The notes beneath the pieces are model-generated. The model made no database searches. It saw only the letters and a list, made by a program, of their open reading frames with translations, and was not told the origin of the DNA. A program made the translations under genes and the position numbers. Of a stretch of 7,276 nt of DNA, positions 1 to 6,775 are shown one piece after another. The stretch's first letter is position 1. Every line of letters starts with the position of its first letter. The stretch is from Gammaproteobacteria bacterium (GTDB lineage Bacteria > Pseudomonadota > Gammaproteobacteria > Arenicellales > Spongiicolonaceae): positions 1 through 7,276 of the forward strand of contig RKSH01000045.1 of NCBI GenBank assembly GCA_007570945.1. The letters are read 5' to 3'.

Positions 1-888
1 GACACCTCCGACGAGTGGATTGCCACCCGCACCGGCATCCGCCGCCGCCATGTCGCCGCGCCCGGCGAGACCACCTGCGACCTCGCCGAGCGCGCCGCCA
101 CTGCCGCCATTTCCGCGGCCGGCATCACCGCCTCCGACCTCGACCTGATTATTGTCGCCACCACCACCGCCGACTATGTCTTTCCCAGCACCGCCTGCGT
201 GTTGCAGGAGCGAATCGGCGCCGGCCCATGTCCGGCTTTTGACGTGCAAGCGGTGTGCGCCGGCTTCATCTACGCCCTGGACACCGCCGACAAGCACATC
301 CGCACCGGCGCCGCCGGGTGCGCGCTGGTGGTGGGCGCCGAAACTTTCTCGCGCATCATTGACTGGAGCGACCGCACCACCTGCGTTCTGTTCGGCGACG
401 GCGCCGGTGCCATGGTGCTCGCCGCCGGTACCGAGCCCGGCATCATGAGCACCCACCTCTACGCCGACGGGAGGTACAAGGAGTTGCTGTGGGTGCCGAG
501 CGGCGTGTCCACCAACTACGAGGCGGTCACCAAAGCCCGCGCCTACACCCGGATGCAGGGGCCGGAAGTGTTTAAGGTGGCGGTGCAGCGGCTGGGCGAC
601 GCCGCCTCCCATGCGCTCAGCGCCAACGGCATGAGTGCCGCCGACCTGGACTGGCTGGTCCCGCACCAGGCCAACCTGCGCATTATCAACGCCACCACCC
701 GCCGCCTCGGCCTCGCCGATGACAAGGTGGTGCTCACCATCGCCGACCACGGCAACACCTCCGCCGCCTCCATTCCGCTGGCCTTTGATGTCGCGGTGCG
801 CGACGGCCGCATTCGCCGCGGCCACAAGGTTTTGCTGGAAGGCTTCGGCGGCGGCTTCGCCTGGGGCTCGGCGCTGTTGGCCTACTGA
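1..888 (+). CDS. fabH: 3-oxoacyl-ACP synthase III (KAS III), 5' partial
   Basis: FabH condenses acetyl-CoA with malonyl-ACP in the cytoplasm, the first carbon-carbon bond of type II fatty acid synthesis. The reading frame is open from base 1 and gives 295 residues beginning DTSDEW. Compared from memory with E. coli FabH (317 residues), this matches Asp27, so about 26 N-terminal residues lie outside the window. The Cys-His-Asn triad is intact: Cys in VCAGF (bases 256-258, E. coli Cys112), His in VPHQAN (664-666) and Asn in HGNTS (754-756). The Phe of VFPS falls at E. coli Phe87, a residue linked to preference for straight short-chain primers. A loop near bases 480-560 is about four residues longer than in E. 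coli. fabG follows after 18 bases. Identification is secure; primer specificity is inference. Confidence 0.97.
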   Translation, partial: DTSDEWIATRTGIRRRHVAAPGETTCDLAERAATAAISAAGITASDLDLIIVATTTADYVFPSTACVLQERIGAGPCPAFDVQAVCAGFIYALDTADKHIRTGAAGCALVVGAETFSRIIDWSDRTTCVLFGDGAGAMVLAAGTEPGIMSTHLYADGRYKELLWVPSGVSTNYEAVTKARAYTRMQGPEVFKVAVQRLGDAASHALSANGMSAADLDWLVPHQANLRIINATTRRLGLADDKVVLTIADHGNTSAASIPLAFDVAVRDGRIRRGHKVLLEGFGGGFAWGSALLAY

Positions 889-906
889 GCGGGCTATACT
901 GCGGCC

Positions 907-1650
907 ATGACCGTCCCAACCCTAAGCGGCGAGACCGCCCTGGTCACCGGCGCCACCCGCGGCATCGGCCGCGCCATTGCCGCCGCCCTCAGCAAGGCCG
1001 GGGCCAGCGTGGTGGGCACCGCCACCACCGAGGCCGGGGCCGAAACCATCAGCGATGCACTCGGCGATGCCGGCGCCGGGGTTAGGATGGACGTCAACGA
1101 CTCCGACAGCGTCACCGCCGCCGTCGACTTTGTCGGCAAAAAATTCGGCGCGGTCACGGTGCTGGTCAACAACGCCGGCATCACCCGCGACAACCTGCTG
1201 CTGCGCATGAAAGAGGAGGAGTGGGAGGCCGCCCTGGACACCAACCTGAAATCGGTCTACCGCCTAAGCCGCGCCTGCCTGCGCGGCATGACCCGGGCGC
1301 GGCGCGGGCGGATTATCAACATCACCTCGGTGGTGGGCTTCACCGGCAACCCCGGCCAGGGCAACTACGCCGCCGCCAAGGCCGGCATCGGCGGCTTCAC
1401 CCGCGCCCTCGCCCTGGAGGTGGCCAGCCGCAACATCACCGTCAACGCGGTCGCCCCCGGCTTCATTGAAACCGACATGACCGCAACGCTGGACGCCGCC
1501 CGGCGCGAGCGGTTGCGCGCCGCCATTCCCCTGGGCCGGCTGGGCGCGGCCGAGGATGTGGCCGCCGCGGTGGCTTTCCTGGCCGGCCCGGCGGCGGGCT
1601 ACATCACCGGCGCCACCCTGCACGTGAACGGCGGAATGTTCATGGCTTGA
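907..1650 (+). CDS. fabG: 3-oxoacyl-ACP reductase
   Basis: FabG is the NADPH-dependent reductase that turns 3-ketoacyl-ACP into 3-hydroxyacyl-ACP in each elongation cycle. The product has 247 residues (E. coli has 244) and is a classical short-chain dehydrogenase. The cofactor motif TGATRGIG is at residues 14-21, NNAG at 88-91, and the catalytic tetrad is Asn113, Ser141, Tyr154 and Lys158 in the usual YxxxK arrangement. The C-terminus reads GATLHVNGGMFMA, as expected for the family. The ATG at 907 gives the normal short lead into the first strand. No clear Shine-Dalgarno sequence precedes it, so translation may depend on ribosomes arriving from fabH, 18 bases upstream. In most relatives fabD sits between fabH and fabG; here it does not. 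Position beside acpP separates it from the many other short-chain dehydrogenases. Confidence 0.97.
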   Translation: MTVPTLSGETALVTGATRGIGRAIAAALSKAGASVVGTATTEAGAETISDALGDAGAGVRMDVNDSDSVTAAVDFVGKKFGAVTVLVNNAGITRDNLLLRMKEEEWEAALDTNLKSVYRLSRACLRGMTRARRGRIINITSVVGFTGNPGQGNYAAAKAGIGGFTRALALEVASRNITVNAVAPGFIETDMTATLDAARRERLRAAIPLGRLGAAEDVAAAVAFLAGPAAGYITGATLHVNGGMFMA

Positions 1651-1652
1651 CC

Positions 1653-1681
1653 TTGACTTGCGCCGCCGGTTGTTGTTATTT
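1653..1681 (+). promoter_or_regulatory. Candidate promoter for acpP
   Basis: The 71-base gap between fabG and acpP contains TTGACT (1653-1658, five of six matches to the sigma-70 -35 hexamer), followed by a T-rich stretch with TGTTAT at 1674-1679. The spacing is only 15 bases, or 17 if the poorer TTATTT (1676-1681) is used. The -10 element is therefore weak. An extra promoter here would fit the high demand for acyl carrier protein, which has its own promoter in E. coli. This is inference from hexamers only. Confidence 0.35.
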
Positions 1682-1708
1682 TCCCCCCACCTTTCAACCC
1701 GCAACTAC

Positions 1709-1713
1709 GGAGA
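1709..1713 (+). promoter_or_regulatory. Ribosome binding site of acpP
   Basis: GGAGA lies eight bases before the ATG at 1722. It is clearly better than the poorly defined sites of fabG, fabF and mltG. It settles the acpP start against the in-frame ATG at 1647, which lies inside the end of fabG and would add 25 unlikely residues. Confidence 0.75.
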
Positions 1714-1721
1714 CCGAAGCC

Positions 1722-1961
1722 ATGAGCAGCGTAGAAGACCGCGTCAAAAAAATTGTCGTGGAGCAACTCGGTGTGAGCGAAGAGCAAATCACCGCCGAGG
1801 CCTCGTTCATTGACGACCTGGGCGCCGATTCACTGGACACAGTGGAGTTGGTCATGGCCCTGGAAGAGGAATTCGACACCGAGATTCCCGACGACGAGGC
1901 CGAGAACATCACCACCGTCAAGCAGGCCATCGACTACATTCAGGCCCACCTGCCCGGCTGA
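1722..1961 (+). CDS. acpP: Acyl carrier protein
   Basis: AcpP carries the growing acyl chain as a thioester on a 4'-phosphopantetheine arm and delivers it to the Fab enzymes, phospholipid acyltransferases and lipid A synthesis. The product has 79 residues, the normal length, and is very acidic. The phosphopantetheine attachment site is Ser37 in the motif GADSLDTVEL. The flanking acidic helix II (VELVMALEEEFDTEIPD) is the surface recognised by partner enzymes. The start is fixed by similarity to the family (MSSVEDRVKKIV) and by a good ribosome binding site. It sits in the standard place between fabG and fabF. A candidate promoter lies upstream and a GC-rich inverted repeat follows the stop, so its transcript level may differ from that of its neighbours. 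Confidence 0.98.
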   Translation: MSSVEDRVKKIVVEQLGVSEEQITAEASFIDDLGADSLDTVELVMALEEEFDTEIPDDEAENITTVKQAIDYIQAHLPG

Positions 1962-1993
1962 GCCGCCGCCACGGTGACGGTGACGGCGGCGGC
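1962..1993 (+). repeat. Inverted repeat / hairpin between acpP and fabF
   Basis: GCCGCCGCC (1962-1970) is exactly complementary to GGCGGCGGC (1985-1993), giving a 9-base-pair all-GC stem around a 14-base loop. The loop holds a tandem ACGGTG repeat (1971-1982). The stem begins directly after the acpP stop and ends nine bases before the fabF GTG. No T tract follows, so it is not a canonical intrinsic terminator. It could stabilise the acpP 3' end, pause polymerase, or mask the fabF translation start. GC-rich trinucleotide runs are common in this genome, so a chance origin is possible. Confidence 0.5.
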
Positions 1994-2002
1994 GGGTTTG
2001 CG

Positions 2003-3256
2003 GTGAGTTCCAAACGGCGCGTGGCGGTCACCGGCCTTGGCATCGTGTCGCCCCTCGGCGTCGGCCTTGCCGCCAACCACGCCGCCGTCACCGAGGGCCG
2101 CAGCGGCATCGGCCCCATCACCCGCTTCGACCCCGCCGGCCAGCCTTGCGCCATCGCCGGCGAAGTGGTCGGTTTTGACCTCGCAACCGCCACCGATGGC
2201 GTGGTGGCGGCCAAGGAGGTGAAGAAAATGGACCGCTTCATCCAGTTCGGCATGGCCGCCGGCATAGAGGCGGTCGCCGACAGCGGCATTGAGGTCACCG
2301 AGGCCAACGCCGCCCGCATCGGCGTCTGCATCGGCTCCGGCATCGGCGGCGTGGAGACCATTGAAAACACCGCCATCGCGGTGCGCGACAAGGGGCCGCG
2401 GCGGGTGTCGCCGTTCTACATCCCCATGAGCATCATCAACATGATCTCCGGCAACCTGTCCATCCTCTACGGCATGCGCGGGCCCAACCTGGCCATGGTC
2501 ACCGCCTGCACCACCGGCACCCACGCCATCGGCGAGGCCGCGCGCATCATTGAATACGGCGACGCCGATGCCATGGTGGCCGGCGGCGCCGAGGCCGCCA
2601 TCACCCCCACCAGCATCGCCGGTTTCGGCAACGCCCGCGCCCTAAGCCGCCGCGGCTGCCCGCCGGCCGAGGCCAGTTGCCCGTTTGACCGCCGCCGCGA
2701 CGGTTTTGTCATGGGCGAGGGCGCCGGTGTGCTGGTGCTGGAGGAATGGGGGCACGCCAGCCGCCGCGGCGCGCGGATTTACGCCGAATTGCGCGGTTTT
2801 GGCATGAGCGGCGATGCCCACCACATGACCGCCCCGGCCCCCGGCGGCGACGGCGCCGTCCGTTGCATGCAGAACGCGCTGCGCAACGCGGCCATGGACG
2901 CCTCTGAAGTGGACCACATCAACGCCCACGGCACCAGCACGCCCCTCGGCGACGTGGTGGAAACCGAGGCGATAAAAAAGGTGTTCGGCGCGCATGCGGC
3001 AAGCCTCACCGTCAGTTCCACCAAATCCATGGTCGGCCACCTGCTCGGCGCCAGCGGCGGCGTGGAGGCGGTATACACCGCGCTCGCGCTGCACCACCAG
3101 ACCGCGCCGCCGACCATCAATCTGGCGCATCCCGACCCGCAGTGCGACCTGGACTACGCCCCGCACAGCGCGCGGCCGATGAAGATTCGCGGCGCCCTCA
3201 GCAACTCTTTCGGCTTCGGCGGCACCAACGGCACCCTGGCCATGGCCCGCGCCTAG
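2003..3256 (+). CDS. fabF: 3-oxoacyl-ACP synthase II (KAS II)
   Basis: FabF condenses malonyl-ACP with acyl-ACP in the elongation rounds of fatty acid synthesis and, in E. coli, drives temperature-dependent palmitoleate to cis-vaccenate elongation. The product has 417 residues (E. coli 413) with a two-half thiolase fold. The catalytic residues are Cys169 in TACTTGTHAIG, His309 in NAHGTSTPLGD, Lys341 and His346 in KSMVGHLLGASGG, and the C-terminal gating loop NSFGFGGTN is at 401-409. Translation starts at GTG 2003; no other start fits this frame between the acpP stop and the conserved RRVAVTGLG strand. The only Shine-Dalgarno-like sequence is a GGCGGG run that forms part of a possible hairpin. 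The gene ends in TAG, nine bases before mltG and in the same frame. FabF rather than FabB is chosen from length, sequence and position after acpP. Confidence 0.97.
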   Translation: MSSKRRVAVTGLGIVSPLGVGLAANHAAVTEGRSGIGPITRFDPAGQPCAIAGEVVGFDLATATDGVVAAKEVKKMDRFIQFGMAAGIEAVADSGIEVTEANAARIGVCIGSGIGGVETIENTAIAVRDKGPRRVSPFYIPMSIINMISGNLSILYGMRGPNLAMVTACTTGTHAIGEAARIIEYGDADAMVAGGAEAAITPTSIAGFGNARALSRRGCPPAEASCPFDRRRDGFVMGEGAGVLVLEEWGHASRRGARIYAELRGFGMSGDAHHMTAPAPGGDGAVRCMQNALRNAAMDASEVDHINAHGTSTPLGDVVETEAIKKVFGAHAASLTVSSTKSMVGHLLGASGGVEAVYTALALHHQTAPPTINLAHPDPQCDLDYAPHSARPMKIRGALSNSFGFGGTNGTLAMARA

Positions 3257-3265
3257 CGCACAACC

Positions 3266-4273
3266 GTGGCGGCGCGTCGCAGGTTCGGGGCCGCCGGCCC
3301 CAATATTCTAATCGCCCTCACCCTCGGCGGCGCGCTGGCGCTGCTGGCGTTGCATTACGCCGGCCACCGCGCCATCAGCCCCGGCGCCAAGCCGTACCTC
3401 ATCGCGCCCGGCGCCACCCTTGGCGATTTTGCCGCTGAATTGAAAAAACGCGGCGTCCTGCGCGAGACCGCATCGTTTTTGCTGTGGGCGCGCCTGCGCG
3501 GCGGCGGCCGGCGGATGAAAGCCGGCGAATACGACCTGAGCCGCGCCGATTCCATCGTCAAAGTGCTCGGCATGGTCACGCGCGGCGAGGTGATCCACTA
3601 CTCGCTGACGGTGATTGAGGGCTGGCGCTTCCGCGACATCCGCGCCGCTCTGGCCAATGCCGGCCGCCTGCGCCAGACCCTCGGCGGCCTGAGCGACGCC
3701 GAGGTGATGGCCGCCCTGGGCCGGCCGGGGGTGCACCCGGAGGGGAGGTTTTTCCCCGACACTTACCGCTACACCCCGGCGCAAACCGATGCCGAGGTTT
3801 TGCGCCACGGTTTTGCCCGCATGGACGCCGAACTGGCCCGCGCCTGGGCGGCGCGCGCGCCCGGCCTGCCGCTGCGCTCGGCGGAGGAGGCGCTGGCGCT
3901 GGCCTCCATCATTGAAAAGGAAACCGCATTGGCGGCCGAGCGCGGCCGGGTGGCGGCGGTGTTCACCAACCGCCTGCGCAAGCGCATGCGCTTGGAAGCC
4001 GACCCGACGGTGGTTTACGGCCTCGGCGACAAGTTCACCGGCAACATTACCCGGGCGCACCTGCGCGCCGACAATCCCTACAATACCTACACCCGGCGCG
4101 GCCTGCCGCCGACGCCCATCGCCTCGCCGTCGGCGGCCTCCCTGCGCGCCGCCACCCGGCCGGACGACAACGATGCGCTGTATTTTGTCGCCCGGGGCGA
4201 CGGCAGCCACAAATTTTCAACCACTTACCGCCAACACTTGCGTGCCGTCCGCAAGTATCAACTGAAAAAATGA
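3266..4273 (+). CDS. mltG: Endolytic murein transglycosylase (YceG family)
   Basis: MltG is an inner-membrane lytic transglycosylase that cleaves nascent glycan strands in the periplasm and is thought to end their polymerisation. The product has 335 residues, close to the usual 340. A basic N-terminus (MAARRR) is followed by one membrane helix at about residues 14-31. A LysM-like region spans about 42-110, and the YceG catalytic domain follows. Family motifs are all visible: EGRFFPDTYRY (159-169), ASIIEKET with catalytic Glu218, DPTVVYGLGDKFTGN (246-260), YNTYTRRGLPPTPIASPS and a terminal YFVARGDGSHKFSTT block. The start is GTG 3266, nine bases after the fabF stop, with no clear ribosome binding site, so coupling to fabF is likely. 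pabC, which normally separates fabF and mltG, is absent. The last bases overlap tmk by four. Confidence 0.95.
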   Translation: MAARRRFGAAGPNILIALTLGGALALLALHYAGHRAISPGAKPYLIAPGATLGDFAAELKKRGVLRETASFLLWARLRGGGRRMKAGEYDLSRADSIVKVLGMVTRGEVIHYSLTVIEGWRFRDIRAALANAGRLRQTLGGLSDAEVMAALGRPGVHPEGRFFPDTYRYTPAQTDAEVLRHGFARMDAELARAWAARAPGLPLRSAEEALALASIIEKETALAAERGRVAAVFTNRLRKRMRLEADPTVVYGLGDKFTGNITRAHLRADNPYNTYTRRGLPPTPIASPSAASLRAATRPDDNDALYFVARGDGSHKFSTTYRQHLRAVRKYQLKK

Positions 4274-4899
4274 AAGGAAAATTCCTCACCCTGGAAGGCA
4301 TCGACGGCGCCGGCAAATCCACCGCGCTGCGCTTTGTCAGCGACTGCCTTGACCGCCACGGCATTCGCCACACCGTCACCCGCGAGCCCGGCGGCACGCG
4401 GCTGGGCGAGGCGTTGCGCGACATCATGCTCCACGATGCCGCCACCGCGGTTTGCGCCGAGGCCGAGACGCTGCTGATGTTCGCCGCCCGCGCCCAGCAC
4501 TTGAACGAAGTCATCCGCCCGGCCCTGGCGCGCGGCGAGTGGGTGGTCTGCGACCGCTTCACCGACGCCACTTACGCCTACCAGGGCGGCGGCCGCGGCG
4601 TGGCGGCGGCGCGCATCGCCGCGCTGGAGTCGTGGACGCAGGGCGGGTTGCGGCCGCACCTGACGCTGCTCATGGACATGGAGCCGGCCGCCGCCGGCCG
4701 CCGCATTAAAGCCGCCGACCTTTTTGAGCGCGAGAGCAGCCAATTCATGCGCCGGGTGCGGCATGTCTACCGTGAGCGTCAACAGGCGGCGCCGGCACGG
4801 TTCCACTTGGTGGACGGCGCACAGGAGCTGCCGGCGGTGCGCGCCAGGGTGGAGCAGGTCATCGGCGGATTCATCGGCCAGGTGCGGGAGGCGGCGTGA
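4270..4899 (+). CDS. tmk: Thymidylate kinase
   Basis: Tmk phosphorylates dTMP to dTDP with ATP, an essential cytoplasmic step towards dTTP. The product has 209 residues (E. coli about 213). The P-loop is GIDGAGKS (residues 10-17). TREPGGT (37-43) belongs to the dTMP site, the DR pair is at Asp95-Arg96, and TYAYQGGGRG (101-110) is the conserved thymine-binding segment. Lack of an Arg inside the P-loop points to the type II class, in which LID arginines serve instead. The LID region (about 140-155) is roughly three residues shorter than in E. coli by manual comparison, and the frequent DR(F/I)E motif reads DLFE. The start ATG overlaps the mltG stop as ATGA, a sign of translational coupling. Confidence 0.96.
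   Translation: MKGKFLTLEGIDGAGKSTALRFVSDCLDRHGIRHTVTREPGGTRLGEALRDIMLHDAATAVCAEAETLLMFAARAQHLNEVIRPALARGEWVVCDRFTDATYAYQGGGRGVAAARIAALESWTQGGLRPHLTLLMDMEPAAAGRRIKAADLFERESSQFMRRVRHVYRERQQAAPARFHLVDGAQELPAVRARVEQVIGGFIGQVREAA
4886..4891 (+). promoter_or_regulatory. Ribosome binding site of holB
   Basis: GGGAGG lies within the tail of tmk, seven bases before ATG 4899 but only four before the adjacent GTG 4896. The spacing favours the ATG as the holB start, giving a TGATG-type stop/start overlap with tmk. Confidence 0.6.
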
Positions 4900-5939
4900 T
4901 GAATGTGCACCCGTGGAACCGCGGCCTGTGGGCGATGCTGTTGCGCGAGTGGCAACGGCTGCCGCATGCGCTGCTGTTTTACGGCCCGCGCGGAATGGGG
5001 CGGGCGGCTCTTGCCATGGCGGCGGCGCGGCGTTGCCTGGCCGGGGAGGAGGGGGCGGAGCAGGGCGGCGGCGGCACGTTGTTCGACGCCGCCACCCACC
5101 CTGATTTTCACCTCCTCAGCACCGAGGAGGCGGCGGCCGCGGCCGGCGAGGAAAGTTTGTTCGCCCGCTACGCGGCCAGGTATCTGGAGGAGCGCAAGGG
5201 CAAAACGCCGAAGAGTGGGCCGCGGACGGTAATCACGGTGCACGCGGTGCGGGAGTTAATCGACGATTTGGTGACCCGGCCCGGCATAGCGGCGTGGCGG
5301 GCGGTGTTGGTGGCGCCGGCCGAGGCCATGAATGTCAACGCCGCCAACGCGCTGCTAAAAGTGCTGGAGGAGCCGCCGCCGGAAACGCTGTTCCTGCTCA
5401 CCGCCGGGAATTTGTCGCGCATTCCGGCGACCATCCGCAGCCGTTGCATGCTATTGCCGCTGTCGCCGCCGCCGCCGGCCGAGGCGCGGGCGTGGCTGGC
5501 GCGGGAAGCCGCCGTTGAAGACGGCGTGGCCGATGAACTGCTGGCCCTGGCCGGCGGCGCGCCGTTGCGGGCGGTTGAATTGCACAACAGCGGTTTCGCC
5601 GCCTTTCACCGTCAACTGCGGCACGATGTGGGACGGCTGTGGGGCGGGCAGGGCGGCGCCGACTTTGCCGCGCAATGGCCGGCGCAAGGGCCGCCGGCAG
5701 TGGCGGCGGCGATGCAGCAAATCGTGGCGCGGCGCATCCACCAAAGCCTCACCCATGGCGGCGGCGGCACCGGGCGGCTGTTTGCGCTCTACGACCACTT
5801 GTGCGGCGTGCGGCGGGTTTACGACAATGTGCTGGACGCGCAACTGCTGCTGGAGGAGTTGGCAATGGCGGTGGAGGCGGCCGGCCGGCCCGGCGGCAGG
5901 GTGACGGTGAGCAAGTTAGAAAGCGTTCCAAATCGGTAG
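4899..5939 (+). CDS. holB: DNA polymerase III subunit delta' (clamp loader)
   Basis: Delta' is the stator of the clamp loader that places the sliding clamp on primed DNA. The product has 346 residues from ATG 4899 (347 from GTG 4896); E. coli has 334. The AAA+ core opens with LPHALLFYGPRGMGRAALA (21-39), a degenerate Walker A without the Lys, as is normal for delta'. Further signatures are NALLKVLEEPPPETLFLL (150-167) and the SRC motif (181-183) in IPATIRSRC. Two features differ from E. coli. The Cys4 zinc-binding cluster before the THPDF segment is absent, with only Cys46 remaining and a Gly/Glu-rich linker in its place. About 30 extra residues lie between HLLS and the VHAVRELI helix (about 75-113). 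The C-terminal third is diverged, as is usual. A pilZ gene often follows holB; here tatD comes next after 19 bases. Confidence 0.92.
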   Translation: MNVHPWNRGLWAMLLREWQRLPHALLFYGPRGMGRAALAMAAARRCLAGEEGAEQGGGGTLFDAATHPDFHLLSTEEAAAAAGEESLFARYAARYLEERKGKTPKSGPRTVITVHAVRELIDDLVTRPGIAAWRAVLVAPAEAMNVNAANALLKVLEEPPPETLFLLTAGNLSRIPATIRSRCMLLPLSPPPPAEARAWLAREAAVEDGVADELLALAGGAPLRAVELHNSGFAAFHRQLRHDVGRLWGGQGGADFAAQWPAQGPPAVAAAMQQIVARRIHQSLTHGGGGTGRLFALYDHLCGVRRVYDNVLDAQLLLEELAMAVEAAGRPGGRVTVSKLESVPNR

Positions 5940-5958
5940 CTTGGCGGAAATTTCTACC

Positions 5959-6738
5959 ATGTTGGTTGATTCCCACTGCCACTTGACCTATCCGCCGCTG
6001 GCCGATGATGTGGACGCCGTCATTGCGGAGGCGGCCGCCGCCGGGGTGGGGAAATTGCTGGCCATCTCGGTGCGTGCCGAGGAGTTTCCCGTCTTGTGCA
6101 AGTTGGCCGAGGCGCACGAAAATGTCTTTATTTCGGCCGGAATTCACCCCAACGAGCGCGGCGGCGCGGAGCCGGATGTGGATGAGTTGGCGGAAATGGC
6201 GCGGGCGCCGAAAGTGGCAGCGGTGGGCGAAACCGGGCTGGATTATTTCCGCAACCACGGCGACCTCGGCTGGCAGCGGCGGCGTTTTGACCGCCACATC
6301 GCCGTGGCGCAGGCGGTGGGCAAGCCGCTGGTCATCCACACCCGCGAATCCATGGACGACACGTTGGCGGTGCTGGAGGCGGCGGCGCAAGGCGGCGGGC
6401 TCGGCGCCGGCGGCGTGATGCATTGCTTCACCGGCGACTGGGCGCAGGCCAGGCGGGCGCTGGACATCGGTTTCCACCTGTCATTTTCCGGCATCGTCAC
6501 TTTCAAAAACGCCGCCATCGTGCAGGAAGTCGCGCGCAAAGCGCCGTCCGAGCGCATTTTGGTGGAAACCGACGCGCCGTTTCTCGCCCCCGCGCCGCAC
6601 CGCGGCAAGCCCAACCGCCCGGCCTGGGTGCGCCATGTGGCCGCGCGCCTGGCCGATTTGCGCGGCACTGATTTGGAACAAATCGCGGAGGCGACGACGG
6701 GGAATTTTCACCGTCTTTTTACGCTGGCGGCAGATTGA
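5959..6738 (+). CDS. TatD-family metal-dependent hydrolase (YcfH type)
   Basis: TatD-family proteins are divalent-metal hydrolases of the amidohydrolase fold. Members have 3'-5' DNA exonuclease or D-aminoacyl-tRNA deacylase activity, but the role of the YcfH-type paralogue found next to holB is less certain. The product has 259 residues, as expected. Metal ligands are in order: His6 and His8 (DSHCHL), Glu91 (GETGLDY), His127 (VIHTRES), His155 (MHCFTGD) and Asp205 (VETDAPFLAP). The HRGKPNRPAWV segment (214-224) is also typical. The start is ATG 5959, with GGAAA eight bases upstream; the in-frame TTG at 5941 would add six residues before the conserved MLVDSHCH and is less likely. This is the last gene of the co-directional block. 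Its stop codon overlaps a candidate -35 box for the next gene. Confidence 0.95.
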   Translation: MLVDSHCHLTYPPLADDVDAVIAEAAAAGVGKLLAISVRAEEFPVLCKLAEAHENVFISAGIHPNERGGAEPDVDELAEMARAPKVAAVGETGLDYFRNHGDLGWQRRRFDRHIAVAQAVGKPLVIHTRESMDDTLAVLEAAAQGGGLGAGGVMHCFTGDWAQARRALDIGFHLSFSGIVTFKNAAIVQEVARKAPSERILVETDAPFLAPAPHRGKPNRPAWVRHVAARLADLRGTDLEQIAEATTGNFHRLFTLAAD

Positions 6739-6763
6739 TTTGAGTTCGTATAATCCATATTAT
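6735..6763 (+). promoter_or_regulatory. Candidate promoter upstream of the small membrane protein
   Basis: TTGATT (6735-6740, four of six matches to TTGACA) and TATTAT (6758-6763, five of six matches to TATAAT) are separated by exactly 17 bases. A perfect TATAAT also occurs at 6749-6754 but lacks a -35 at a proper distance. Transcription would start near 6770 and give an untranslated leader of about 140 bases. The region is strikingly AT-rich against its surroundings. A second -10-like TATAGT at 6823-6828 has only TTGGCC at a long 19-base spacing. Prediction from hexamers only. Confidence 0.45.
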
Positions 6764-6775
6764 GTAAAATAATGA

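Noticed and set aside
895..906. TATACT just before fabG, resembling a -10 box
   Set aside because: There is no -35 hexamer at suitable spacing, and initiation here would leave almost no leader before the ATG at 907.
3254..3268. fabF and mltG are in the same frame, separated by one TAG and three codons, so readthrough could give a fusion
   Set aside because: MltG has its own membrane-anchor start and no readthrough signal is visible; a cytoplasmic synthase fused ahead of that anchor makes little sense.
3308..4210. Long minus-strand open frames opposite mltG and other genes (also 1940-2524, 2642-3166, 5749-6477)
   Set aside because: They are shadows produced by high GC content; they resemble no known family and lie opposite well-identified genes.
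4264..4275. A6 run at the mltG/tmk junction as a possible frameshift site
   Set aside because: Both proteins are full length in their own frames, no stimulatory structure is evident, and the ATGA overlap explains the arrangement.
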